A stretch of 64,000 nucleotides of DNA from Blasia pusilla (taxonomy: Eukaryota > Marchantiophyta > Marchantiopsida > Blasiales). This document shows, one piece after another, positions 23,641 to 33,193 of the stretch. The first letter of the stretch is position 1. Each line of letters opens with the position of its first letter. The DNA lies in the NCBI GenBank assembly GCA_050084515.1, contig CM114273.1, positions 6,076,001-6,140,000 on the forward strand. Reading direction: 5' to 3'. A program made the translations under genes and the position numbers. The notes under the pieces were generated by a model. The model did not search any database and was not told the DNA's origin. It worked only from the letters and a program-made list of their open reading frames with translations.

Positions 23641-24119
23641 GATCCCCGGTCCCTTCAGCGTACCCAAATCCTCCATGCTAAATGCAAAGCAGCTCCTATA
23701 ACTCTTGAGGAACTAATGTATTCGGCGCCGCTCTCCTCCTGTCAATTTAGGGCCCATATCTGGCTCCCAAGTCTCCATTGTGACTACGGTAGGACTCTCG
23801 GGCGCGGGTATCGGTGGTTGCTATAGTGCAACCCCGTCTCGAACAACAACACTCGGCCGCTCTCCTACACCCAACTGCAAACTCTGATCTCCTCCACGTG
23901 CACTTCCCGAAACCACGCTCGATGTTGTGGCTATCATCTCCTTGCGTACCTGCAAAACATCCCAAGAAGTCCAAGGGTGTCTCTTTCGATCTCCCCTGGT
24001 GCGAAGATCTCCTCGGGTCTCGCCCCCAGCCATTTCCTCCACCGTCTCGGTAGGCATGGGGCTCACCAACGCAACCATTGTGATCTGTCGCGATCTCATA
24101 CGACGCTGCTCAGCCACTC
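23641..24119 (-). other. Linker between methyltransferase and RT
   Basis: An open but low-complexity region in frame with the end of the methyltransferase (frame 23821-24351), rich in Ser, Arg, Glu and Gly. No domain is recognised. Element 2 has a comparable linker (45080-45330). Confidence 0.4.
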
Positions 24120-25080
24120 CCAAGTTGAGGATCCATGTCAAGCAGTTCAGGTCCATCGCTTGACCCAAGACATGGCGTCGTGATGCCTCTGACATTGATG
24201 GTACTGCCGTCACTCCTGTGGGAAATCCCATCGCTCGCTCTCTCTCATCGGCGTTGGGCTCCACCAACCGCTGAACCTGGTCATCCCAAACCAAGCCAGG
24301 ACCGGCCTCCTTGTATGCATAGGAAACGGGAAAACTCACAAACGTGGGCAAGGCTGCCGCGCGGCTCGCCTACCCTGTTGACCCCGGTCCAACGGTGGTC
24401 GATCATCGTGCCTCACTGCCTGTGATCGACGACCTGGATCCAGAATGGAATCCACTAACAAATGGGAGGGGCGCTCCACTCTCACATACGCCCTAAATAA
24501 CACCGCATGGGGCACCAAGTTGGTCCACCATAGACGCGGGCAATGGGCTCTAGAACCTACACTCGCCATATCCAAGAACACTGCTGGGCCGATCCAGGCA
24601 TGCACCTAATGAGCACTCGTCACCACCCGTGACCTGGAGTCTCCTAAGATCGGCACATTCTCCCTAATGTAGGCTGGAGAACAAGACTGGTGCTCCTGCA
24701 ACTGCCGTAAGATCCTCAACATCTCCCAAAACAACCTAGACCAAGTGTCAGCCAACCCGCTGCCTCGTCCAGCACTCGATTGGCCCTGACATGGCCAACC
24801 GGCAATAACCAAATCAATGGTCCCTACCCGCTCTAAGTCCTACGCCCCCAATAATAAAATATCCCTCGGTAGGGAACTCGTACTCTGTGATCATGGACAA
24901 TAATAAGTCGGGAAAATATAGGCGTAATTGCACCACATGTCGTAGTGAGACGCGCCTCGCAACATCATCACTCTCCACATACAAGTACTGCTCTACTCGC
25001 ACTCCTGCCTGCAAATCAGCAGCTAACCCGGTGCTAATCCCTCCAAAGAGATCTAACACTCGAGTACCCTCCTCCGGGGT
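24120..25080 (-). pseudogene. DNMT3-like cytosine-5 DNA methyltransferase domain
   Basis: Would transfer methyl from S-adenosylmethionine to cytosine C5. All core motifs stand in order on the minus strand. Motif I: VLDLFGGISTGLAA at about 25030-25065, followed by the acidic YVESD (motif II). Motif IV: DLVIAGWPCQGQ at about 24785-24810, with the catalytic Pro-Cys. Then RLFWEMLRIL. Motif VI: YIRENVPILGD (Glu-Asn-Val) at about 24645. A target-recognition-like stretch with RLWWTNL follows. Motif IX: ERAMGFPTGVTAV. Motif X: RRHVLGQAMDLNCLTWI near 24125-24170. The spacing (about 315 codons) and the short TRD fit DNMT3/DRM rather than DNMT1/CMT. Breaks: a TAG where element 2 has CAG, just before motif IV, and frame changes between VI and VIII. 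It sits between protease and RT, so it is part of the Pol polyprotein. A chance host-gene insertion is excluded by its presence at the same place in element 2. Confidence 0.85.
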
Positions 25081-25444
25081 ACACCACACAATGGGTGTGG
25101 TATCCAAGGGTGTCATCGTAGCACTCCCTGCTACCTCGGGTTCCTTAGACCCGTCACGCCTGCAAACGCCTCGCTCCACGGCGGCGACGTGCTCAATCGC
25201 CAATCGTTGAAGCTCCTCAATCGAGCCCCACGCGCACCTCTCCTCCACCGAATGATGCTACCATAACACTCCTCTCCATAGAAATGTCGGAATGAGAGTA
25301 TCCCTCTGCATGGACATGTCCTCAATCAAATCACTAGGCCAAGTGATGGCACCGCTAAATCGCTAAGGTTGCCATCTCTCCTGGCCGTTGCTCGATCATT
25401 GCACCTGTGAATTGAACGGGTAATGAGCTAAGGCGCCCATCACC
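25081..25444 (-). other. Region between protease and methyltransferase
   Basis: Frame 24814-25248 begins MEERCAWGSIEELQRLAIEH and runs into motif I, so the methyltransferase has a short N-terminal helical extension (about 40 residues). No PWWP or ADD domain is visible here. The rest, to 25444, is in broken frames. Confidence 0.4.
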
Positions 25445-25790
25445 TCACTGCCATCCTGGTCTATAGGACGCTGACTCCTCCCAGTAATCCAAGGAAAACC
25501 CCATTGGGTATAACACTCCTCCACCAACCAAGACGTCGTAGGACTCTGCATCAGTCACTATCGCCTTGGCGCGCACCACGGACTCATCTGTAGGATGTCC
25601 CGGGCGAATCCTCACCACGACCTCCTGTTGGGTGATATATGTGGTACTCGCTCCACCCAAGGATGTCTCAGATCCGGAATGGACAACGCTCCACATCGGC
25701 TCTCGTCAAGCCCAATCCTCTGAATGACGCTTTCCCCAACATCAAGGGTTGCGCTCCTGAATCCAACAAGACGCGCTGCGGACTAAAAGC
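25445..25790 (-). pseudogene. Aspartic protease of element 1
   Basis: Processes the Gag-Pol polyprotein. On the minus strand near 25750 the catalytic motif reads RVLLDSGAQPLMLGKA (Asp-Ser-Gly). The later frame 25445-25696 has the Ile/Val-rich beta strands and the flap-to-end piece AESYDVLVGGGVLYPMG, which matches the ILG-type C-terminal motif. A frameshift lies between the two parts. The upstream frame 25797-26471 (224 codons, Ala/Arg/Glu-rich) links it to Gag. Confidence 0.75.
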
Positions 25791-26367
25791 TCTACCTCAA
25801 GGACTCACCAATTGGAAGACCTCTCCTCGGTTATCTAGCAACACAACACCAGGAGAAGCCATGGCACGCTCTATCACGGGTCTAGCGGGCATCTCCGCCA
25901 TCCTAGCAGCCGCAGCCTGCCATGAATCTGACGTGGACGGCCCGAGCATCTGCTCCAAGGGCAGGTCCATTACCTCCTCTGCAATCACCTCTGAACGTGA
26001 TGCAGGAACTCCAACTCCACGCTCACATAGTGAAGCGGCCAGCCGAAAAGCCTGGGCGGGCGTACCCCCCAACGTCATAACATTGGAAGCAGAAAATAAA
26101 GGAGTGCGGTACACAACGGTGGCCGCCCCCAACAACGTGCTCGACACATGCCCCTGCTGAGCATCAACAATAGGAGTCGTTGCACTCGCTTCTCCCATCG
26201 CCCTCTGTGCCTGCACACCAACAACATCACCAACTCTCCAGGAAATTTGATGAGGACCCATCGATGGGGTCCTCATCGCTTCGGACAACGTGAAAGACCG
26301 AGGAAGCCTAGTCGTCTTCCGGCTTCCCCTCATTTGTGGATCCAACTCTGCGGTCGCTCCCCACGCG

Positions 26368-28013
26368 TCACAATCTGCGGCGGCCTCCATCTGGGCAACC
26401 CGCAAGACATCCATCTGGATCCTCCGGATCTCTGGCTGCTCCATATGATGTCGATGCCACGGATCCGGCATCGGATAACCTCAATGCCATAGCGAAATCT
26501 GCTCCTGAGTTCTTTGATTCGAGCGACCATCCCGCCTCACGTCCGGCATCTCCCTCGGCGCGTCTTGGTGGTGGTACTCTACCTCCTCCATGGGCAGCTC
26601 CACCACCCTGTCGGGCAACTCCAGCTCCTCGTCCCCCAACGGGACCACCTGGTGCACGATCTATAGGTCCACCCGGACCGGCTACTCGATCTGGTGCCCT
26701 CTCTGGCCCTCGGTCCGGACGTAACTCAGGATGTAAACTGAAACACCTGGCGCGTGTATGACCATACTTCTGACAATAGTCACATTGATAACCTCCTGGT
26801 GCAACACCATCTCCTCCTCCATGATGAGGCACACGTCCATGACCCTGACGAGTGCAATCGCGCTGATGATGGGCTCCACCACATGACTAACAAGTAATAG
26901 TAGGCGGCTGCTGCTGAGCCGCATATGAAGGCGCAGGTCTCTGTGGCACGGCCTCCCGGTATCCTCCCCGAGGTCGTGGTGCCCTGATCGACCTATCTCG
27001 AGTCCACGTTCTTTGCACAGGTGGTGCAGACAATCGTGACTGCTCTCGCCCAGAACCCATGGTGGCTACGCTCTCCTCCGCCATGTTGCGCTCAATGTTC
27101 TCGGCGGTCCTAAAAAAATCTCTCAACGTAGGGGAGGTGTTCATAAGAAGCACCCCTCCCGCACCCGTGTCTGCAGGGTCCGGTCCAGCATTGCGTACCA
27201 TGACTGGATAGCCTGAGCCTCTGTCACCCCCTGAGTGACGTTGATCAACCGGCGCAAGCGAGTGTAAGCCTCACGCAAACTCTCACCTGGGCGCCTCTGG
27301 AAGTCGTGGATGCTCCGCAACTTCTCCGTCCGTACCCCCTGGTAGCTCGCCCTCAACTCAGCAAAGAACTCAACCACAAGGTTGAACCTGGGACGAACCC
27401 GACTAGACGGTGCAACTGCTCTCGTGCGAGTGACTCCTCCTAAAACGTCACTAGTGGAAGAGGTAGTAGCCTCTCATGACTCCTCCTCCTCATCTGGGAA
27501 CGGCTCCGTCCATGACACATAATGTGGATCATAGTAGAGCCTCCACGCCTCGATCTCACATGCATATCTCTGAGAGAACTCATGGTAATCGTCCATGGGC
27601 GCCCCCTCTAAATCTTTGGAACATACCCGTTCCATCTTTGTAAATGGGTTGAACTCTCTAGAGTTCCTAGCCCGGGAGTCGCACCAACTCCTAAACTTTG
27701 CTATAAAATCGCGTGCAACTCAATCGTGCCCTCGCACTGAAAACCTCGCGGTCCTCTACCCCGGTCGTCCATCTCGTACGCCCAACTGGTAGGACCACTC
27801 ACAACGTGTGGCAATGTGCTCACAAACTCCTCTACACCCTCCCCCTTGTCTGACGATGACACAGAAGGAGGTCGAGGTGGTCCCTCACGTGGAGACCCTC
27901 GGAACCTTGCGCCACTCCGCGTAAAACCTGTAGAGCTACTCTCGGGTTCACCACCTCGCCTCTCAAAGTCCCGAACGGACTCCGGTGATGACCCTGGTGC
28001 CCCTCTCACCTGA
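26368..28013 (-). pseudogene. Gag with two zinc knuckles, element 1
   Basis: Structural particle protein. It starts near the ATG at 28009 (MRGAPGSSPES, disordered), then a frame with MDDYHEFS at about 27600. The retrotransposon Gag core follows (27141-27377), with FFAELRASYQGV, SIHDFQRRPGESLREAYTRL and INVTQGVTEAQAIQ. A basic linker (26887-27201) and two zinc knuckles come next. The first, near 26870, has the pattern C-x2-C-x3-H-x4-C but carries a TAG stop where a Trp codon (TGG) is expected. The second, CDYCQKYGHTRARC near 26770, is canonical CCHC. A Gly/Arg/Pro-rich tail follows. At least three frame breaks make this copy non-functional. Confidence 0.85.
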
Positions 28014-29586
28014 TCACTCTGAACCTCGTGAGGAATCCCTCAATCACTCATCCCAAACATGCGGCACTCGATCTACACTCTCTCTCCCCGAGACGTGTAA
28101 CGTGCGACAACACACGGCGTGGTGCGGCAAATCGACCAGGCTATCATCTCATCGACAACCTACCCTCAACTCTGGACATCCCACACAGGTCTATGTCCCC
28201 TAGACCACATACATAAATGATGCTCTCAGCATCCACACACCCAATATCCCCAAATAAATCCCAGAATCCCTCACAGGTGTAGGGTAAAGGACCAGAATGG
28301 GTAACCTGAACACATCTCGATGTCGCTCCTCAACAACTGCAAATCTCGACCCCAACTCGATCGTGGAGACAGCTCCTCCAATCAGCAAGTCATACTCCTC
28401 CCATATTGATGCTGCTCAAAACTCCTCGATAGACAGTGCAATCCCAGCGGAACGGTGCGGCATTGCAGGCGGCACGGAACGGTTACGAACGGCACGGCCC
28501 TCGATGGTGGGATGCGGCACTCGGCTGCATACCATCCTCAATCAATAATAATCCCACACTCTGCTCCACAATGACGGTGCAGCTCCGTGATCGAGACGGT
28601 GCGGTGCGGCCACAAGCGGCACGACACGGCAATCGGCGGCGGGTTGCGGCTACGGGCGTCACGGCACGATACTCGATCGTCGTCGAGCGGCTACCAATCA
28701 CAACATAGCAGCATGAAATCAAAACTCAAACACCATAACCGGAGGTCATTTGCCATCACTGGTTGATGAAGAAATTGCGATGACGGTGGCGGCCAAAACA
28801 AAGTACGTGGTGGCGACGCAAGTCAAGGAATCAACGAACGTCGTGGAAGACCCTCCACTCCGTAATGGCGGCAATGGCACCCAAAGGGTGGACAATGGAC
28901 GGTGGACCGTTGACAGTGACGGTTGACCGTTGATGGTGACGGCCAACCGATGATTGTGACGGTTGACCATTGACGGTGACGGTTGACCGTCGACCATTGA
29001 TGGTGACTATGATGGCGACGGCCGCCGCCGGAGTGGCGGCTGATTTAGGGTTTGCACCCTAAAAATTGCCTATCAATGGTAGCTTTACAAGATTGACCAT
29101 AACTTTTTGCTCGCAACTCCAAATTGTGCACTGTTTGTTGCACAACGTGTAGTGCTTCACGATCTACGCCAATATCAAAAAATATTTAAAATCGGACATT
29201 TCAGTAAAAACTGACGGGGATTGTTGTAAAGCCCAATGTCTCTTTCTCCTACACAAAATTCGGCAGCGCTGCTCCCGCTGATTTCTCCCAACGAAAATGT
29301 AACATCTATAAAAATACACATCAGCAAGCTACATGGTGCTCCCGAGAGCACCAGCATGGGGCAACCTGCCCCCATACTCAATCCCTATAAAAAATTGGGC
29401 AGCGCTTCCGCGCGCCATTCTTCCACACGAAAAATTGGCAAATGCAAAGAATAATGAAAGCAGCCCTTGCTCCGGTGAGCACTCCCATGAGCCGCTGAAT
29501 GGAGAACACGGTCCCCAACCTACAAAAACAGCGAGTGACCAGCGAGCTCTCCCATGAAGCTCTCTCACTCTCTCATTCTCTCTTTG
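28014..29586. other. 5' leader of element 1
   Basis: About 1.6 kb between repeat B and gag. It holds no long open frame in element sense. It contains GC-rich CGGCACGG repeats (28440-28660), a degenerate minisatellite (28880-29010) and a short hairpin GGTGCTC/GAGCACC (29335-29352). No tRNA-complementary TGG primer site directly follows repeat B. Confidence 0.6.
28880..29010. repeat. Degenerate minisatellite in element 1 leader
   Basis: About eight imperfect units around GTTGACCGTTGACGGTGAC, varying at a few positions each. They lie in the untranslated leader. Confidence 0.75.
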
Positions 29587-30102
29587 TAAAGTAAGCTCCC
29601 ATCTCTCTCTTCACCATCTCACACCATAGCTCTCAAAGGTGTGCACTCTCTCTCATGTCAAACCAAACCCACTCTCCTAATGAGAGGCTTGGGTTACACT
29701 CACAAGGCAAGGTACCATAGCTCCGCCGCCTCATGCTAAGAGGTTCAATAAAGAGAGAATGAGCTCTCAAGCTCTCTCTCTCCTTGAGGTATACCCCTCC
29801 CCTCTCCCAAGCTCTCTCCATGGTAACCTATTCTCCCAAGTCACCTCCTTGGCTCTTGACCTGATGTAGGAGGTCAAGGGCCACTTACCAAAAATAGTAA
29901 GTCAATCATATACTCAAAATGGTACTTACCTAAAATAGTAAGTTCCTCAATATGGCTCCAAATGAGCCGAAACGAAGGGGAAACCTGCTATCTCAAGTTT
30001 CCAAGGGCCTCAGCAGGTCACCCTCGACCTACTGGGCGTGTCCTCCACTACTCATGAAGGCGCTCTATTAGATCCCACCGATCTATCCTAAAAGACGTGA
30101 CA
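29587..30102 (-). repeat. Repeat B, 5' copy, of element 1
   Basis: 516 bp, same length as the 3' copy, about 10 differences by eye. In element sense it starts TGTCACGTC at 30102. It ends TTACTTTA and is followed by CAAAGAGAG, not by repeat A, so it is not a complete copy of the 3' B-A' unit. Confidence 0.9.
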
Positions 30103-30106
30103 AGTA
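30103..30106. repeat. Target-site duplication of element 1 (right)
   Basis: AGTA, matching 19756-19759. Confidence 0.6.
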
Positions 30107-31019
30107 TGTCGGAGGGTTTCCTTCGGCCGACGTCTAAATATCCGCCCTGCGGGTCGGATATCCGGCCCCTTGTCTATCCCAACCGGTCCTATGCCTATTT
30201 AATCATGTCCTACCCACACTAGTCCCATGGATGCCATCACATGGAAGGCATGCATGTTACACATCCTCAGGTAGCTCGAATTCAATTCTGAACGGCAAAA
30301 ATGAGTTGTGGTAACGCGTCATATGTAGGAAAATACAGCCGCCTTTATCGATGCGTGTACCAGCCCCCTATGTCCATCCACCACATTCTTATGTAACCAA
30401 TTGTAGAGGCTCTACAATGAACGGCATAGATTTTCCAAGGATCTGATCTCGACCGTGTAAATTTCACATCCTCCTGGAATGACCTCCCCCTCGTTAGGTT
30501 TACCGTCCCTCCATTTTCTGGACAAGGGGGTCAACCTTACAAAGCCGCTCGAAGATGGAATGCCTTTTGAATTTTACTTGTGCTCGAAGCGACACCAAAG
30601 TTTGAAGGTTGAAGTGCTCGCCAATTTTGAGCGTGGCAGAGTGGGGCTGGAATGATCAGAAGACCAACACAACCGGTTCATAACCCATCCATGCGAACCG
30701 GTTGTGGTGTTGCCTTTGAGATTTGGTGATCCATGAATCTGAAAAAGTTGTGGCTGTGCGTTAGCAAGGGGAACTTCGTAAGCAAAAAGAGTCAAGAGGA
30801 TTTGAACAGCTCGAGCCTGGAATAGTTTCCATCGTTGAGGTATCTATAAATATTCCTCCTAGCAGTAGAAAACTTGTTTATCATCTGTCATTTACTGCTC
30901 CTGTTACTATCGCACGTTATGATGTGGCCTTTGATTTTGGGCGCTGAATCTCTCGGGGTACTCTCTTTCTGAAATAACTTTCCAGCTGCCGATGAACACA
31001 CCTAGTTCGGCATGTGCAT

Positions 31020-31092
<73 letters not shown>

Positions 31093-31236
31093 GAGGCTAT
31101 GACACGAACAATCTCTCTCTATGTAAAATTTCCTTTCTAGTTGTGGTTATTTCCTACTCCAGTTTTCGATTGTTAAGGGTATCTTGATTGAGAGAGAAAC
31201 CAAGTGTGAAAATTCCCATCTACCTACGGCTATTTC
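30107..31236. other. Right flank of element 1; no gene seen
   Basis: Contains only short frames. A long CT microsatellite is listed separately. Near 31130-31250 two related copies of a short segment (TTTCCTAC..CCAG..GGGTATCTT) suggest a small duplication. Confidence 0.4.
31026..31089. repeat. (CT)n microsatellite, about 32 repeats
   Basis: 64 bases of uninterrupted TC/CT repeat on the plus strand. Confidence 0.95.
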
Positions 31237-33193
31237 CTACACCAGAGGGTATCTTAGGGAGTATACATTCGATCTCTCTCTCTTCTTTTCGTAGTTTCCA
31301 ACATGCTGAGTAAGAGCAATATGTTTTTTTGAAAGAGCTTCTGTACACCATCTGCTAGACGACCTCTTGTCAATCAAAGTAGGAGTTTGACTCCTTTCAA
31401 CGCCTCCAACATTCCCTAAACCTTGAGGCCTGAGATCTGGCATTGTTTTACGAGCATCATCAACACTACAAGATCCTTCAACAACTGAGTGGCCTACACT
31501 CGGAGAAGAGGCATTCGGAATTTCAAGCAAACGTGCAACACATTTACTTCTCATCTTTTCTAACTCCCCTAAATCTTTCTTCTTTCCTGAAGGGGGTTCC
31601 ATCTCATCTGAACCTGAGGCAAATTCCAAGACAGTTTCTCAACCAACTGTCCAAATTTACCTTCAACTAAACAATATGTAAACCACTGGCTGACTGACCC
31701 ACCTACAACTTCTTATTTGGAGGCCGAGACACTGTTCTTGACTCAGGGGCACCAAATTTTGAGCATTCTGAAGAAGTTTTAGGACTGAACGGTGAGTTCC
31801 CTCCACATATAGAACTCGGCCCATTCGCCAAATCCTCCTCTCTCTTAGAAGTTGCGATGTGAACACCTTTGCAAATATCTATCACACCATTCAAACTTTT
31901 CGTGCATTTACAATGAAGAGACTGCTCCTCCTCTGGAACCAAAGAGTGCTCAAAAGGTATATCTTGATTGGATCCGCCGTGTCCAACCCCCGTTCTCTTC
32001 CTGTACCACCCGCAATTTTGATCGTCCAACAGCAACAGCAGGAATGCCAGAGGCATCTAGTTTGGCAGTAGTCATCACAATGTCAGATATTCTTGCTCTA
32101 TCCTTGGCAAAAGCGGAGTCTCTAATTAACCTCCTCGTGCTCACTGTCTTGGTATATTGACGGCCAACTCTTTATCCGCACTACCTTAGCTGCAACATAT
32201 CCTCCACCCTATTTTCTCCCAAACGTGAATTGCCTTCTCTATGATTCCTGGACCCTGTCGCTTCCTCCGTGATGCTCTCACCCAACTCTGCACCACCATA
32301 CAGCGATCGTAAGGCATCACAGAGACACAAAAAGTTCTTCCAAGTGGCCTTGTTGTGCTTCGTGTTGAGAAATCTGGAATGACTTCCAGTCCTGCATGTG
32401 TTGAGAAATCTAGAATGAATTCCAGTCCTGGATACTAGCTCTAGACGTAGTTAAAGTGGCTCAAAGGTCAATGAATCCATACGGGCGGAGCATGATCTTG
32501 AGTACGGCTGCATTTCTAGTACTCCATGCGTCGCAGAATATATGGGGGAATGAAATCACGAGTATGCTCAAACTTCTCTTGGCACAATGCAGTTTCACTT
32601 GAGGGAATTGAATTATAAGAGACTTCAGATGAAGAATGGGCTGAATCAATCATGAATTTCCTAGTACCTTACAATCATTCGAGAGCCTAAAATTGATTCA
32701 CGACCGACCCTTTCAAACTATCAGTTACATGTGCTAATAATCCAAATCTCTATGACTTTACAGTAAACCTATGACCAGATAGTTTTATTTTCCATCATCC
32801 TCAATGCCACAAAAGTGTTGATGTAATAAAGCTGGGCTACAGTGAAGTTGGACATTCCACAGAGCCAAGCCGAGGATACTTTGTAATGTCAAGACCAAGT
32901 ACATTCAATGCTTGCGTCACTTTCACAAACACTCCTGGACGTTTTACTCCTCTTTGAATTTCATGCTGGAAATCATTAAGTAAAGAGTCCCCCTTTTCCA
33001 AAAAAACCATTTCGTTGAAATCCTGTTCTGCAAATGGGATGTGTTTGAGATAAGAATTTCTACCAAATTCCATGTACATGAAGAGATAGACTTGTGAAAT
33101 TTTTTGAATTCGGGTTCTTGAAACAGAAAACATGGTTATGTGAAGGAACCATAAATTAGATTGAACTATGTAGATCGTAGAGCTCAAATTCAC
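31237..33193 (-). pseudogene. Unassigned minus-strand ORF cluster
   Basis: Frames 31237-31629 (130 codons), 31703-32056 (117), 31950-32144 and 32837-33193 (118) lie on the same strand and may be exons of one decayed gene. The last ends with GVKRPGVFVKVTQALNVLGLDI, which loosely resembles the first helix of an ACT-type domain as found after plant bHLH domains. That is a weak likeness and no bHLH is seen. The first two are Ser/Glu/Lys-rich and unlike any family I know. The gene could be a transposon-captured host fragment. Function is not assigned. Confidence 0.2.
32362..32433. repeat. 36-bp tandem duplication
   Basis: Two adjacent units beginning GTGTTGAGAAATCT, with about four differences. 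Confidence 0.8.

Larger units (their letters stand above)
19760..30102 (-). mobile_element. Ty3/Gypsy-type element 1 with DNMT and PHD finger
   Basis: A 10,343-bp element on the minus strand. In element sense the order is repeat B (516 bp), a long leader, Gag with two zinc knuckles, aspartic protease, DNMT3-like DNA methyltransferase, reverse transcriptase, RNase H, DDE integrase, PHD finger, polypurine tract, repeat A (128 bp), repeat B (516 bp), repeat A' (128 bp). The Gag-PR-RT-RH-IN order is that of Ty3/Gypsy. The extra methyltransferase, the PHD finger and the rotated terminal repeats are not standard. The ends are TGTCACG and GCACGACA, with a 4-bp duplication AGTA (plus strand) outside. 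B copies differ at about 10 of 516 positions by eye, so the insertion is fairly young, but the ORFs carry several stops and frameshifts. Confidence 0.9.

Noticed and set aside
24120-25080. Host DNA methyltransferase gene captured by chance next to a retrotransposon
   Set aside because: It is on the element strand, between protease and RT in polyprotein order, and the same domain sits at the same place in element 2.
19760-30102. DIRS-type tyrosine-recombinase element
   Set aside because: The repeats would fit, but the integrase has the HHCC and DDE motifs of Ty3/Gypsy, the RT order is Gypsy, and a target duplication is present. No tyrosine-recombinase frame was seen.
31026-31089. CRISPR-like or telomeric array
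   Set aside because: It is a plain dinucleotide microsatellite. No repeat-spacer structure exists anywhere in the window.
32837-33193. ACT-domain or bHLH-like gene
   Set aside because: About 20 residues resemble an ACT helix, but no bHLH and no further ACT strands are seen. Kept only as an unassigned ORF.
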